NCBI GenBank assembly: GCA_016200325.1 | Contig: JACQEZ010000004.1 | Coordinates: 47,782-111,781, forward strand | DNA from: Candidatus Manganitrophaceae bacterium | GTDB lineage: Bacteria > Nitrospirota > Nitrospiria > SBBL01 > Manganitrophaceae | Length of the DNA: 64,000 nucleotides | Reading direction: 5' to 3' | In this document: in pieces, positions 42,720 through 51,594 of the stretch | Numbering within the stretch: the stretch's first letter is position 1 | Layout: each line of letters opens with the position of its first letter | Translations under genes and position numbers: made by a program | The notes under the pieces: generated by a model | What the model was told of the DNA's origin: nothing | The model's input: the letters and a program-made list of their open reading frames with translations, nothing else | Databases searched by the model: none

Positions 42720-43769
42720 TCACGTACCGTTCGACTCCTCGACAGAAACCCTCTCCTCCGTCGAAAGGGAGGAGGATTCCATCTGAAGGCGATAATTCAT
42801 CCGATCTTGAGCCCCCCAGAAGTATTTGTAACTTTCTCTCCCCCGGAGAAAATCGAATTCACTTCTTCTCTCGCGGATCGCCTCCTCGATGGCATGGGCA
42901 ATTAGGAGGGCGCCGGGACTCGCCGGAGCAAGTGCCGGATCGAATCCACCGAGGTAGGCATAGAAGCATTTCTTTCCGGCGAACCCATAAACGACCGAGA
43001 CAATGGCCCCTCGGTGCCGCAGGGCATAGAGACGAAGCATCCCCCGCTTCAGTAATCCGGCCGCCACCGCCCGATGAAAGACCTGTATAGATGGATCGGC
43101 CAGCACGCCGGGGAGTTCACGCTCTTCCCAGCGGGAGCGATGCAATCGAAAGAGGGCATCCAAACATTCCTGTAATGTCTCCGCAGCCGCCCGCTCGACA
43201 GAAAATCCACCCAACCGCTCCAGATACCGTTGGGCCCGACGCAGCTTCCGTCGCCGCTCGGCGGGGAAATGCTTCCAAAATGCCTCTACGGTTGTTGGCA
43301 AGGAGATGGCAGGGCAGGCCTCTTGCGCAGAGAGAGTCATTAAGCAGCTCTCTTTCGGCAGGATGGCCAGGAGCGGGGAGCTGGTGCGAAGCTCTTGAAG
43401 GTCGCAGCGATCCCACCGAGATCGACAACGGACCAGCTGGTCATAAGCGCGGGAAGCCGCCGGCAGCGCCACGTCGGGATCGACGATCAGGTCGAGGTAA
43501 TCGGTGATCCCGGCGCCGATCCATGAAAGAACGCGCAGATTCTCTTCCGGCACGGTATCGATATAAAAAGGGGCGAGTCCGACCAACGCCCCTTGCCAGC
43601 GAAGGGCCAATATCCATAACGCGCCTCGGCCAAAATGTTTCCACCAAGGAAGGAGCCACTCCGGCGACTGGAAGGGGGTGGCATGAGGATCTCGTTCGAG
43701 AAGCGCCGACCATTCGGGGCAAAGCGCCTCCAGTGCCTCGACCGTCGTGACCGCTTCCAGATCAATCAT
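42720..43769 (-). CDS. GNAT/CelD-type acyltransferase-like protein
   Basis: The 349-residue protein has the BioF2/CelD (Acetyltransf_6) layout: TPFQSPEWLLPWWKHFG near the start, a lysine/arginine-rich FPAERRRKLRRA, and GALLIAHAIEEAIRERRSEFDFLRGRESYKYFWG near the end. Members acylate or aminoacylate cell-wall and exopolysaccharide components. It is the last gene of the glycan operon and overlaps the GT4 gene by 4 bp. Confidence 0.85.
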   Translation of the reverse strand: MIDLEAVTTVEALEALCPEWSALLERDPHATPFQSPEWLLPWWKHFGRGALWILALRWQGALVGLAPFYIDTVPEENLRVLSWIGAGITDYLDLIVDPDVALPAASRAYDQLVRCRSRWDRCDLQELRTSSPLLAILPKESCLMTLSAQEACPAISLPTTVEAFWKHFPAERRRKLRRAQRYLERLGGFSVERAAAETLQECLDALFRLHRSRWEERELPGVLADPSIQVFHRAVAAGLLKRGMLRLYALRHRGAIVSVVYGFAGKKCFYAYLGGFDPALAPASPGALLIAHAIEEAIRERRSEFDFLRGRESYKYFWGAQDRMNYRLQMESSSLSTEERVSVEESNGT

Positions 43770-44824
43770 GACCGCACAAGCGCTTCATAACGCGCCAGAT
43801 ACTGCGCCGTCATTCTCGCCGCGGAAAAGCGCTGCCGGGCCGCCTTCCGGCAGCGGCGAGGGTCAATGGCTCCGACCGCTTTGATTGCCTCGGCCATCTC
43901 TGCAACGCTGTCGACCAGAAATCCGGTCTTTCCCTCCTCGACGATCTCGGGGAGCGCTCCGGCCCGAAATGCAATCACCGGGGTGCCACAGGCCAGCGCC
44001 TCCATCGCCACCAACGAGCTCGTTTCGGGCGCCTGGCTCGGCACCAACAGACACCAGGCAGCGGTCAAAAGGCGGCGTTTCCGCTCGAAGCCGAGCGCAT
44101 CAATCAGCCGAACGCCCCCTCCCGCCAGACGGGGCGCAAGCACCTCTTGGAAATAACGCTGATGATCCGGATAGGGAAAGCACTGGCCTGCAATCAAGAG
44201 CGGGATTTTGGCGGACCGGGCCGCATCGACCCCCAGGTGCAGTCCTTTTTCGGGACAGAGCCGACCCAGCGCGAAGGCGAAGCGGCGCTTGCTAATCCGA
44301 AGCGCGAGCGGATCGACCGGAACCCCATTCTCGATCGGCGGTAAAAAAGCCGTCCCCCCGGAAGGAGCCCAAAATGCCGCCCGAGGCGCATGTTGCTGTG
44401 AATGGGAGACGCAGTGAAGGTAGGTCTTCGGCCGCTTCAGTGAGCGCGCTTCCGGAGAATACCAGTCGAGCGGCAGATGCAGGGTCACCAGCACCGGCAG
44501 ACCGGCCGGAGGAAGATAGTGGTCGAAGTCGATCCAGTGGAAATGAATCAGATCGATCGAGCGGTGTCGCAGAAGCGCCTCAATCACGATGCGATGCCGC
44601 TCCGTCGCCTTCTTTTGGATCTCGGCACTGAACAGATCGCCCGGAGGGGGGGTGGCGATGAGCTCTCCCTTCACCGAGGAGCCCTCGCAGGCAACGACGA
44701 TCGAGCGGTGTCCCGCCGCCACCAGCGCGGCATCAAGGCGAGCCAGAATCTGCTCCGCCCCGCCCGCGGTGTCGGGCCGGACGACAGCCAATGGGTATGC
44801 AACGTTGAGGATCGTCAGCTTCAC
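43766..44824 (-). CDS. Family 4 glycosyltransferase
   Basis: The 352-residue GT-B protein has the N-terminal glycine-rich PDTAGGAEQILARL, and in the C-terminal half GRLCPEKGLHLGVDAA and the donor-binding SLVAMEALACGTPVIAFRAG. The architecture fits MshA-like and mannosyl GT4 enzymes; donor and acceptor are unknown. It overlaps both neighbours by 4 bp. Confidence 0.92.
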   Translation of the reverse strand: MKLTILNVAYPLAVVRPDTAGGAEQILARLDAALVAAGHRSIVVACEGSSVKGELIATPPPGDLFSAEIQKKATERHRIVIEALLRHRSIDLIHFHWIDFDHYLPPAGLPVLVTLHLPLDWYSPEARSLKRPKTYLHCVSHSQQHAPRAAFWAPSGGTAFLPPIENGVPVDPLALRISKRRFAFALGRLCPEKGLHLGVDAARSAKIPLLIAGQCFPYPDHQRYFQEVLAPRLAGGGVRLIDALGFERKRRLLTAAWCLLVPSQAPETSSLVAMEALACGTPVIAFRAGALPEIVEEGKTGFLVDSVAEMAEAIKAVGAIDPRRCRKAARQRFSAARMTAQYLARYEALVRS

Positions 44825-45663
44825 AGGGGACCTTCCAAGCCGAGCCTCCGGAGGGCCTGCTCGGCAAGGCCTCTCCAGCGCGCTCCCGTTATTCCCCAGT
44901 CGAACGATTCATAATGAAGTCGGCCCGGATGCGGCGGCTGGGTGAAGTCATAGATCGGGGCCGGACGAAACCGCTCGACCGCGATCGGGAAGGCGCTCAA
45001 TACCTTCTGCTGTGTCATAAAGCAGGAGAACATCCGCCGCTTTAATTCCCGCTCTGCCTCCGAAAGGACAACGACCGTCTGCTCGGAACCACCGGCGGGT
45101 AAAACGGGGAGAAACAGACCGGCGGTAAAGCGCTCCTGTTGTGCATGATAGGAGGTAAACTCCGCGACCACCGGGAAAGGCTTGCCCTCCCTTTCCAAGA
45201 GCCGGCACGCGGCACAGACGACGAGAGCGGCGGCGTCGTGATCGGGATGTCCCCCCTCATAGGGATGGGTAAAGATCAACTCCGGTTGTATTTCGTTGAG
45301 GCGATCGGCAAGCCGACGCGTCAAGCATTCAAAATAAAGCGAGGCCTCCTGATCGACCCCCCCCAGCTCGATACAGCGACTCGGAGGGACACCCGCGAGC
45401 TGCGCCGCTGCGAGCAATTCGCGACGCCGCGCCGCGGCATACGCCTCCCTCGTCTTCAGGCCGGCCGCCGCCGCGTCGCGCCCATCGCGCGGCGCCCCAT
45501 CGGTCAAATGGAGAAAGGTGACCGCTTTAAAGCGGGGGAGAACGCCGCCCGCACCAATCGTCTCGTCATCCGGATGCGCCGCGACGATCGCGACCGTGCT
45601 GCCGGTCCATCCCGCAAGCGCCCTCTTTAACCCTGTCGGTTCTGCTCCGCCCCGCGCCGACAA
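44821..45663 (-). CDS. PIG-L family N-acetylglucosaminyl deacetylase
   Basis: The 280-residue protein has the zinc motif AHPDDETIGAGG near the start and HPYEGGHPDHDAAALV later, the family pattern in PIG-L, MshB and BshB. Those enzymes deacetylate GlcNAc-inositol or GlcNAc-malate. The only usable start is TTG 45663 (GAGG 7 nt upstream), 37 bp inside the methyltransferase gene. An inositol-phosphate synthase in the same operon makes a GlcNAc-inositol-type substrate plausible. Confidence 0.92.
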   Translation of the reverse strand: MSARGGAEPTGLKRALAGWTGSTVAIVAAHPDDETIGAGGVLPRFKAVTFLHLTDGAPRDGRDAAAAGLKTREAYAAARRRELLAAAQLAGVPPSRCIELGGVDQEASLYFECLTRRLADRLNEIQPELIFTHPYEGGHPDHDAAALVVCAACRLLEREGKPFPVVAEFTSYHAQQERFTAGLFLPVLPAGGSEQTVVVLSEAERELKRRMFSCFMTQQKVLSAFPIAVERFRPAPIYDFTQPPHPGRLHYESFDWGITGARWRGLAEQALRRLGLEGPL

Positions 45664-46382
45664 ATGAAGACCTCACGCTCCGGATGATCGATAATTCGAA
45701 AGCCGGCGCTCCGGAGCATCGCCTCCGCACACGCTCGGTTTGGAATCCACCAGTTCGTCGGATCGCCCGCATACTGATGCTCGATAAAATACATCCGAGG
45801 GAAGGCGGCTCGGTTGAAGATCCCCTCCTCTTCGAAGGGATAATCTTCCTCCCATGCCTCCAGATGATCCTCCCCCCGGCACATCGATTGGAAGACCAGA
45901 AGGTCTCCGACCACATGCTCGTGGAGCAGATCCAGCGCCAGCAGCGGATGGCGGAGATGATAGAGGACCCCCATAAAAAGGACCAGGTCGAATTTTCGCC
46001 CGAGCGTCCCAACGTCGTAGACCGAGCACTGTTGAAATTCAATTTCGACGCCGCAGACCTCCGCGGCGAAACGCGCCTGGGCAAGATAGTCCGGATCGCT
46101 ATCGATTCCAACGACCCGCTCGGCTCCCCGCCGCTTCATTTCGATTGAATAGAACCCGCCGTTGCAGCCGATATCAAGAACCGAGCGGCCGCTCAGGTCG
46201 GCGGGGAGGGCATCGGCGAATTGACGCCATTTAATGGTGGGATAGTCTCCCAAGAAATGGTCGGGGGCGGTCTGAACCCCCCGCAAATTGAGATTATGGA
46301 ACCACTTGCCGAGCGACTGAACTTGCTGCCGGATCTGCTCCGGATTGAGATCACGGCCGACGGCGGAACTCGATCGATTCAT
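45627..46382 (-). CDS. SAM-dependent methyltransferase (TIGR04290-like)
   Basis: The 251-residue protein has SAM motif I VLDIGCNGGFYSIE and a typical acidic follow-up VVGIDSD, with a C-terminal PNRACAEAMLRSAGF. The N-terminal region (QVQSLGKWFHNLNLRGVQT) and overall pattern resemble the 'Rta_06860' methyltransferases that I recall accompanying B12-radical SAM glycan cassettes. The substrate is probably a sugar but is not shown. Confidence 0.85.
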   Translation of the reverse strand: MNRSSSAVGRDLNPEQIRQQVQSLGKWFHNLNLRGVQTAPDHFLGDYPTIKWRQFADALPADLSGRSVLDIGCNGGFYSIEMKRRGAERVVGIDSDPDYLAQARFAAEVCGVEIEFQQCSVYDVGTLGRKFDLVLFMGVLYHLRHPLLALDLLHEHVVGDLLVFQSMCRGEDHLEAWEEDYPFEEEGIFNRAAFPRMYFIEHQYAGDPTNWWIPNRACAEAMLRSAGFRIIDHPEREVFICRRGAEQNRQG

Positions 46383-46435
46383 TTATGCTATCCTCTCTCT
46401 CTTCGCGATGCTCGTATTCGCATTCACGCTCTCTC

Positions 46436-47236
46436 TCACGCCACCCGACGCACGTTGAATCGGCTCGGATCAGCCTTCCCCTCCGAAGGATCGGGCGGCT
46501 TCACACCCTCCCCTCTTTGTAAACTCAGAAGTTTGATCGCCTCGCGATAACCATGGATCGTTCCGACATCGACATAGGCCTCTCCGGCCGGAACCGCCTG
46601 AACTCTCCCACCGCCTTCGATATAGGCATTGACCAACGTTCCAAAATATTCGTCACGCCGGTTTCGCGAACACCATAGTTCAAAGAGGTCGCGAAGGACC
46701 ACGCCGGGCATCCGGAAGGCGCCCCAAATCCAATGGGTCTCGGGATTCGGCTGTTTTACCTGGACCTTCAGGACGCGTCCCTCCCGGTCGGTGACGACCG
46801 CGTCGAAGAACTCCGGCCGCTCGACCGGAAAGAGGAGAAACGATAGGGTCTCGCTTCCGAGCGCACGTAGGCCGGTCTCCGGAAACCAGACCGTATCGGG
46901 CAGGCCGACCAAAACCGACTCCTCCGGATGAATCAGCGGCAACGCGGAGAAGATCGCATCGCAGAGACCGGCGGGACGCGGCTGAACGGTATAACAGAGG
47001 TGGGTCGACGAGAGGCGACCTCCATAATATTCCAAAATATCGCACTTGCCGGGGGAGATTACAAAGCAGATCTTCATCGCGCCGGCCAAAATCATCCGCT
47101 CGACGAGATATTCGCTCACGGCACGGGGCCGCTCGATCTCGCCGTCGGAACGGCTCCCGACCGGCAGGAGCTCTTTGGAAAATGCGAGCGGCTGAATCCG
47201 ACTTCCGACACCCGCCGCCGGGATGATTCCCCACAT
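46436..47236 (-). CDS. Sugar-1-phosphate nucleotidyltransferase
   Basis: The 266-residue enzyme has the NTP-binding signature AAGVGSRIQPLAFSKELLPV and a later VGLPDTVWFPE metal loop, as in RmlA-like enzymes. It would supply a nucleotide sugar for the glycosyltransferases of the locus. The nucleotide and sugar cannot be told from the sequence. Confidence 0.88.
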   Translation of the reverse strand: MWGIIPAAGVGSRIQPLAFSKELLPVGSRSDGEIERPRAVSEYLVERMILAGAMKICFVISPGKCDILEYYGGRLSSTHLCYTVQPRPAGLCDAIFSALPLIHPEESVLVGLPDTVWFPETGLRALGSETLSFLLFPVERPEFFDAVVTDREGRVLKVQVKQPNPETHWIWGAFRMPGVVLRDLFELWCSRNRRDEYFGTLVNAYIEGGGRVQAVPAGEAYVDVGTIHGYREAIKLLSLQRGEGVKPPDPSEGKADPSRFNVRRVA

Positions 47237-47248
47237 GACTCAATCCTC

Positions 47249-48340
47249 CTATACGATTCGATCTTCAACCGAGGGCCGAGCGGCCGCTTCGAGCGCCTCC
47301 TCCAAATCATCGGCCCGGTGCGCCGCGGTATGCGCGCCGAGCACCCGCTCCCGCGCCGATCGGGCGATCTTCGAGAGGGTCTCCTCCGACCGCTCGATCG
47401 CCGCAATCGCCTCCTCGGCATTCTCGGCAACCAAGAGCTCCGCGCCGGGCTCGAAAAAAAGATCGAGCCCCCCCCAACGATCGCTTAAGATCGGCACGCC
47501 GCAGGCGGCCGCTTCGAACAGCCGCCCCGAAGGACAATAGCCGTTCTCAACCATCGCCCGGCGGGTCACGTTGAGGGTGAGTCGCGAAGAGCAATAGAAC
47601 GCCGGATGCTCCGACGGCGCGACATGTTGAAGGAAAAAGAGATTCTCCGTCCAGGGGAAATTCTGAGGGTAGAGCGATCCCCCCAGAAGAAACCGTCGGT
47701 GAGCGAGCTGTCGCGCCGGCGTGATGAATAATTGCTCCAGGGCCTCCTGCCGGTCGGCCGCATACGTTCCGAGATAAGAGAGATCGGCGCGATAGGCCGC
47801 CACCGGGGAGACCGGACGATGGACCGCTGGATCGACACATCCATAAAGCGGCGCGACCCGGCGGGCCCCAAGCCGCTCCTGAAGCGCGGTGAGCGCCTCC
47901 CCTCCAGCATAGCTGAGGACCAGATCGAAATCGGCCAGGCCCCCCGGGGGAAGATAGTCTACCGGCGCGCCCGCCCGCTTCCGCTCCAGCGTCACCGGCG
48001 TGTCGAGATCATAAAAGAGACGAAGGCGCGCTGGAGAAGAGAGGGCCAGTTCCGACGCTGCAATCGCATCGGGGCAGTAGGAAGTTATCATTGCCACATC
48101 GGCATCGACCAATGCCCCCTCCGCCTGCCGCCAGACCTCCTCCCAGCGGAGATAGAGGACGAGGTCGAGTCCGGGCAGGCCGGCAAAATCGCGATGCGCG
48201 GCATAATAGGGGACATCGCGCTCGAAAAATACAACGCGGTGCCCGCGCTCTAACAAGGCACGGCAGAGCGCGCGCCAGAGGGTTGCATGTCCGTTTCCCC
48301 AGGAGGAGCTGATCGTCAGTCCAAAGATGATGAGCTTCAT
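47249..48340 (-). CDS. CgeB-family glycosyltransferase (copy 1)
   Basis: The 363-residue protein opens MKLIIFGLTISSSWGNGHAT and has the C-terminal GT1-like donor motif SGRLFEAAACGVPILSDRWGGLDLFFEPG. CgeB-type proteins are linked to spore-coat and surface glycosylation. It is closely related in layout to the copies at 51595 and 52701. The acceptor is unknown. It precedes the nucleotidyltransferase gene by 12 bp. Confidence 0.86.
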   Translation of the reverse strand: MKLIIFGLTISSSWGNGHATLWRALCRALLERGHRVVFFERDVPYYAAHRDFAGLPGLDLVLYLRWEEVWRQAEGALVDADVAMITSYCPDAIAASELALSSPARLRLFYDLDTPVTLERKRAGAPVDYLPPGGLADFDLVLSYAGGEALTALQERLGARRVAPLYGCVDPAVHRPVSPVAAYRADLSYLGTYAADRQEALEQLFITPARQLAHRRFLLGGSLYPQNFPWTENLFFLQHVAPSEHPAFYCSSRLTLNVTRRAMVENGYCPSGRLFEAAACGVPILSDRWGGLDLFFEPGAELLVAENAEEAIAAIERSEETLSKIARSARERVLGAHTAAHRADDLEEALEAAARPSVEDRIV

Positions 48341-48374
48341 TGTTTCCGCATCTCCTCCACCGCTCGATATGCGC

Positions 48375-49631
48375 CTAGAGCGCCGTCATGACCAGAAAGC
48401 CGATAGCGGTGGCCGAAAGCACCAGGGTCGTCAGCCACCCAAAGCCTTTCAGCGTCGGAGAGAGGGTCAACGCTCCCATCACGCTCGGCCTCGAAGCCAG
48501 CACCACCATCATCCCCATTACAGGGGCGGCGACCACGCCATAGATCATCGCCGCCCAGAAGAGCGCCCGGATCGGATTGATCCCTAAAAAATTGAAGGCA
48601 AGCCCCAAAAACATCGCCATGACAAGCGCTCCATAAAAGCGCTTCGCCCGATGCGGCTTCCGCTCAAGGCCGACCCGCCACTGAAGGGTCTCTCCCAACG
48701 CATACGCGGCCGATCCCGCCAAGACCGGAACGGCCAGCAAACCGGTGCCGATCATTCCGACCGAAAAAAGAAGGGAGGCAAACCGACCGGAGACCGGCCG
48801 GAGCGCTTCCGCCGCCTGCGCGGTGCTTTGAATTTGGTGAATTCCCTGCGGATAAAGCGTCGCGCCGCAGGTCAGAATGATAAAGTAGGCGATCAGATTT
48901 GCAAAGGCCATCCCGGTATAGGTATCGATTTTAATCCGCCGGAGCTCCTCCGGGGCCTGCTCCGGGGCCTGCTTCAGCGGCTTCTCTCCCGGTCGTCCGT
49001 TCTGCTCTTCGGCCTCGCCGGTTGCCTGCCAGAAAAAGATATAGGGGCTGAGCATCGCCCCGAGAAGGGCGACGAAGATCGCGAGGTGCTCGCGATCCAA
49101 TCGAATGGAGGGGAAAAAGGTCGCCTTGGCCACCTCCTCCCACGATATTTCCATGACGAAGGCGGTTGCAGCATAAGCCAATAAGGCGAGGGTCAGGCCC
49201 TTCAGATAAGGAACGTAACGGGTATACGGAATAAAGACTTCCAACAGAAGAGAGAGAAGCGCGAAACCGGTCGAGTAGGCGAGGGAGGAGCCCCCGATCA
49301 ACAGTTTAAGCGCTTCTCCCATCGCATTGATATCGGCTCCCAAGCCGATCGTGTTCGCCATGAAGAGAAACCCGACGAGGGGATAAACGAGCCATTTCGG
49401 AAAATGATACCGCATGTTCCAAGCGATTCCATGCCCGGTGACCCGCCCGATCTGCCCGCTGATCTGCTGCGCCGCGACCATCAAGGGATAGACCAAGAGA
49501 ACCGCCCAGAGCATCCCGAAACCGAGTTGGGCGCCGGTCTGCGAGTAGGTGGCGATGGCGGTCGGATCGTCATCCGAGGCCCCCGCAATCAGGCCGGGCC
49601 CCAGCTTTCTAAAAAGATCTTTTATGGCCAA
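48375..49631 (-). CDS. Atypical NRAMP-family metal transporter
   Basis: The 418-residue protein has about eleven membrane helices and NRAMP homology, but the metal-binding motifs differ. TM1 reads DDDPTAIATYSQ instead of DPGN, and TM6 reads GAMLSPYIFFWQ where canonical proteins have A-x-x-M-P-H. The usual Asn and Met ligands therefore appear replaced, which resembles NRAMP-related clades with other substrates. The start is TTG 49631 with AAGGAAG upstream. A metal-dependent glycosyltransferase could use its substrate. Confidence 0.85.
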   Translation of the reverse strand: MAIKDLFRKLGPGLIAGASDDDPTAIATYSQTGAQLGFGMLWAVLLVYPLMVAAQQISGQIGRVTGHGIAWNMRYHFPKWLVYPLVGFLFMANTIGLGADINAMGEALKLLIGGSSLAYSTGFALLSLLLEVFIPYTRYVPYLKGLTLALLAYAATAFVMEISWEEVAKATFFPSIRLDREHLAIFVALLGAMLSPYIFFWQATGEAEEQNGRPGEKPLKQAPEQAPEELRRIKIDTYTGMAFANLIAYFIILTCGATLYPQGIHQIQSTAQAAEALRPVSGRFASLLFSVGMIGTGLLAVPVLAGSAAYALGETLQWRVGLERKPHRAKRFYGALVMAMFLGLAFNFLGINPIRALFWAAMIYGVVAAPVMGMMVVLASRPSVMGALTLSPTLKGFGWLTTLVLSATAIGFLVMTAL

Positions 49632-49655
49632 TCGGGTCTTCCTTCTTCCAGACGT

Positions 49656-50165
49656 TTACTTGGCCCGGCGGATTTCGCTCAACCGGGGCCGGCACGTCTC
49701 ATAAACCCTTCGAACATATTCGGTTAATACACCGAGTTGATAGACGCTCGGGTCGCTCATCGGACGCCGCTCGACCACCCGGGCGATCGCATGCGCGAGG
49801 TGCATCCCGCGCACCAGCGTCAGATAAGCCATCGCGACCGTCGGGGCACGGCCGATCCCTTGGCGACAGTGCAGATAAACGCGGCGGCCCTCTTGATGCC
49901 ACCCGCGGATCTGCTCGACCGCCGCCGCCAGCCCTTCCACCGTCGGGACCCCATCCCAGCCGCCGTCGCCGCCATCCTCAATCGGCACATTCGCCCAAAC
50001 AAGCCGCGCGCCGGCCGAGAGAGGAGGTCCCTCGACCGGATGCTGCTGGAGGCTGAGGATCGCTCCAATTCCTTCCTGAATCAACAGCTCCGGATCGGCG
50101 CCGCTCGGACAGCCTCCGAGCGCCAGCCTCTTCTCATCATCGATCCAGCAGATCTGAAATCCCAT
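49656..50165 (-). CDS. Dual-specificity phosphatase-like protein
   Basis: The ~169-residue protein has the phosphatase loop HCRQGIGRAPTVA (Cx5R) and the upstream acidic turn VPIEDGGDGGWDG. Such enzymes dephosphorylate phosphoproteins, phosphoinositides or phosphoglucans. It follows inositol-3-phosphate synthase by 69 bp, so an inositol phosphate or lipid substrate is a reasonable guess. ATG 50165 is preferred to the upstream ATG 50222. Confidence 0.85.
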   Translation of the reverse strand: MGFQICWIDDEKRLALGGCPSGADPELLIQEGIGAILSLQQHPVEGPPLSAGARLVWANVPIEDGGDGGWDGVPTVEGLAAAVEQIRGWHQEGRRVYLHCRQGIGRAPTVAMAYLTLVRGMHLAHAIARVVERRPMSDPSVYQLGVLTEYVRRVYETCRPRLSEIRRAK

Positions 50166-50234
50166 CTTCCTCTCTTCTATCTTTTTGCCTTTTGTCTTTT
50201 CGTCATTCACGCTATTCCGCACTCCGAAATTGAA

Positions 50235-51584
50235 TCATGCGGCCTCTTCCTCATAGTAGTCGAGCCCCGAATGGTGCAGGACCTCCTCGCCCGCCAAGAT
50301 CCGAAGCGTGTTCGTCAGCTTGAGGTACTGGACGAAGAGATCATGAATGGGGGCTAAATCGGGTCGCGCCATCGGTGCTTTAAAATAAAAAGAGAGCCAC
50401 TCCTGCGTCCCCTTGAGCCCGGAGCGCTGCGCGAGGTCGATAAAGAGAAGAAGGTCGAGCACCAGCGGCGCCGCCAAGATCGAATCACGGCAGAGGAAAT
50501 TGACTTTAATTTGCATCGGCTGTCCCATCCAGCCGAAGATGTCGATGTTGTCCCATCCCTCTTTGGCATCCCCGCGCGGCGGGTAATACTCGATCCGAAC
50601 CTTGTGATAGAGCTCGCCATAAAGCTCCGGGTGGAGGCCGGCGTCGAGAATGGAGGAGAGCACCGACGACTTGGTCACCTCTTTCGCCTGAAAAGAGCCG
50701 GGGTCATCGAGCACCTCGCCGTCGCGATTTCCGAGGATGTTCGTCGAGAACCATCCCCGCACCCCGAGCATCCGCGCCCGCAGCCCCGGCGCGATGATCG
50801 TCTTCATCAACGTCTGGCCGGTCTTAAAATCTTTCCCTGCGACCGGCACCCCTCGCTGCCGCGCCGTGTCGGCCAGCGCCGGAATCTCGACGGAGGTGTT
50901 CGGCGCCCCGTTTATATAGGGAATGCCAAGCCGAATCGCCGCATAGGCATAGATCATCGAGGGGGAGAGGTCGGGGTCGTTTTCCTTCAGCCCCTTTTCG
51001 AACGCTTCGAGCGTCTGATGAACCGGCTTCTGCGCTTGATAGACCTCGGTCGATCCGCACCAGACCATCACCAGTCGGGAGAGGTCGTGCGCCGCCTTAA
51101 ACCCTTCGATGTCTTTCATGAGCGCTTCGGCCAGCCCCATTTTGGTCCGCGCCTGCTTGACATGAGAGCCGCGCAGATTCCGAACGAACGCCGGATCGAA
51201 CGCCGCCGTCATCGGCCGCACCCGCTGCAGCTCCTTCCGCACCGAGGCCAACTGCTCCGGCGGCAAGACCCCCGCCTTTCGCGCCGCCTCATAGGCGTCG
51301 TCCGGAAAAAGATCCCATCCGCCGAAGGCCAACTCGGTCAATGGGGCGAGCGGCACCAACTCCCGGATCGGCTTCCACCGAGGCCGCGATCGCTTTCCAA
51401 GCCGAATCCGCTCCATCTGCGTGAGTGAGCCATAGGGCCGGGCCAGCCCTTTGTTAATCAGATGAACGCCGGCGATTAACGTCGTCGCCACCGCCCCGCC
51501 GATTCCCGGAATCAAAACCCCCAGCCGACCTTTCGCCGGGGCGATCGACCGGCCTCTTCCTTCTTCATTCTTGGAACGCTTCAT
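50235..51584 (-). CDS. ino1: myo-Inositol-3-phosphate synthase
   Basis: The 449-residue protein has the NAD-binding VLIPGIGGAVATTLIAGV and the MIPS core VAGKDFKTGQTLMKT, followed by STNILGNRDGEVLDD and FQAKEVTKSSVL. It converts glucose-6-phosphate to inositol-3-phosphate, the source of inositol for lipids, solutes or mycothiol-like compounds. It lies between the CgeB-type transferases and the phosphatase gene, 10 bp after the upstream gene. Confidence 0.92.
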   Translation of the reverse strand: MKRSKNEEGRGRSIAPAKGRLGVLIPGIGGAVATTLIAGVHLINKGLARPYGSLTQMERIRLGKRSRPRWKPIRELVPLAPLTELAFGGWDLFPDDAYEAARKAGVLPPEQLASVRKELQRVRPMTAAFDPAFVRNLRGSHVKQARTKMGLAEALMKDIEGFKAAHDLSRLVMVWCGSTEVYQAQKPVHQTLEAFEKGLKENDPDLSPSMIYAYAAIRLGIPYINGAPNTSVEIPALADTARQRGVPVAGKDFKTGQTLMKTIIAPGLRARMLGVRGWFSTNILGNRDGEVLDDPGSFQAKEVTKSSVLSSILDAGLHPELYGELYHKVRIEYYPPRGDAKEGWDNIDIFGWMGQPMQIKVNFLCRDSILAAPLVLDLLLFIDLAQRSGLKGTQEWLSFYFKAPMARPDLAPIHDLFVQYLKLTNTLRILAGEEVLHHSGLDYYEEEAA

Positions 51585-51594
51585 ACGGTACTCC

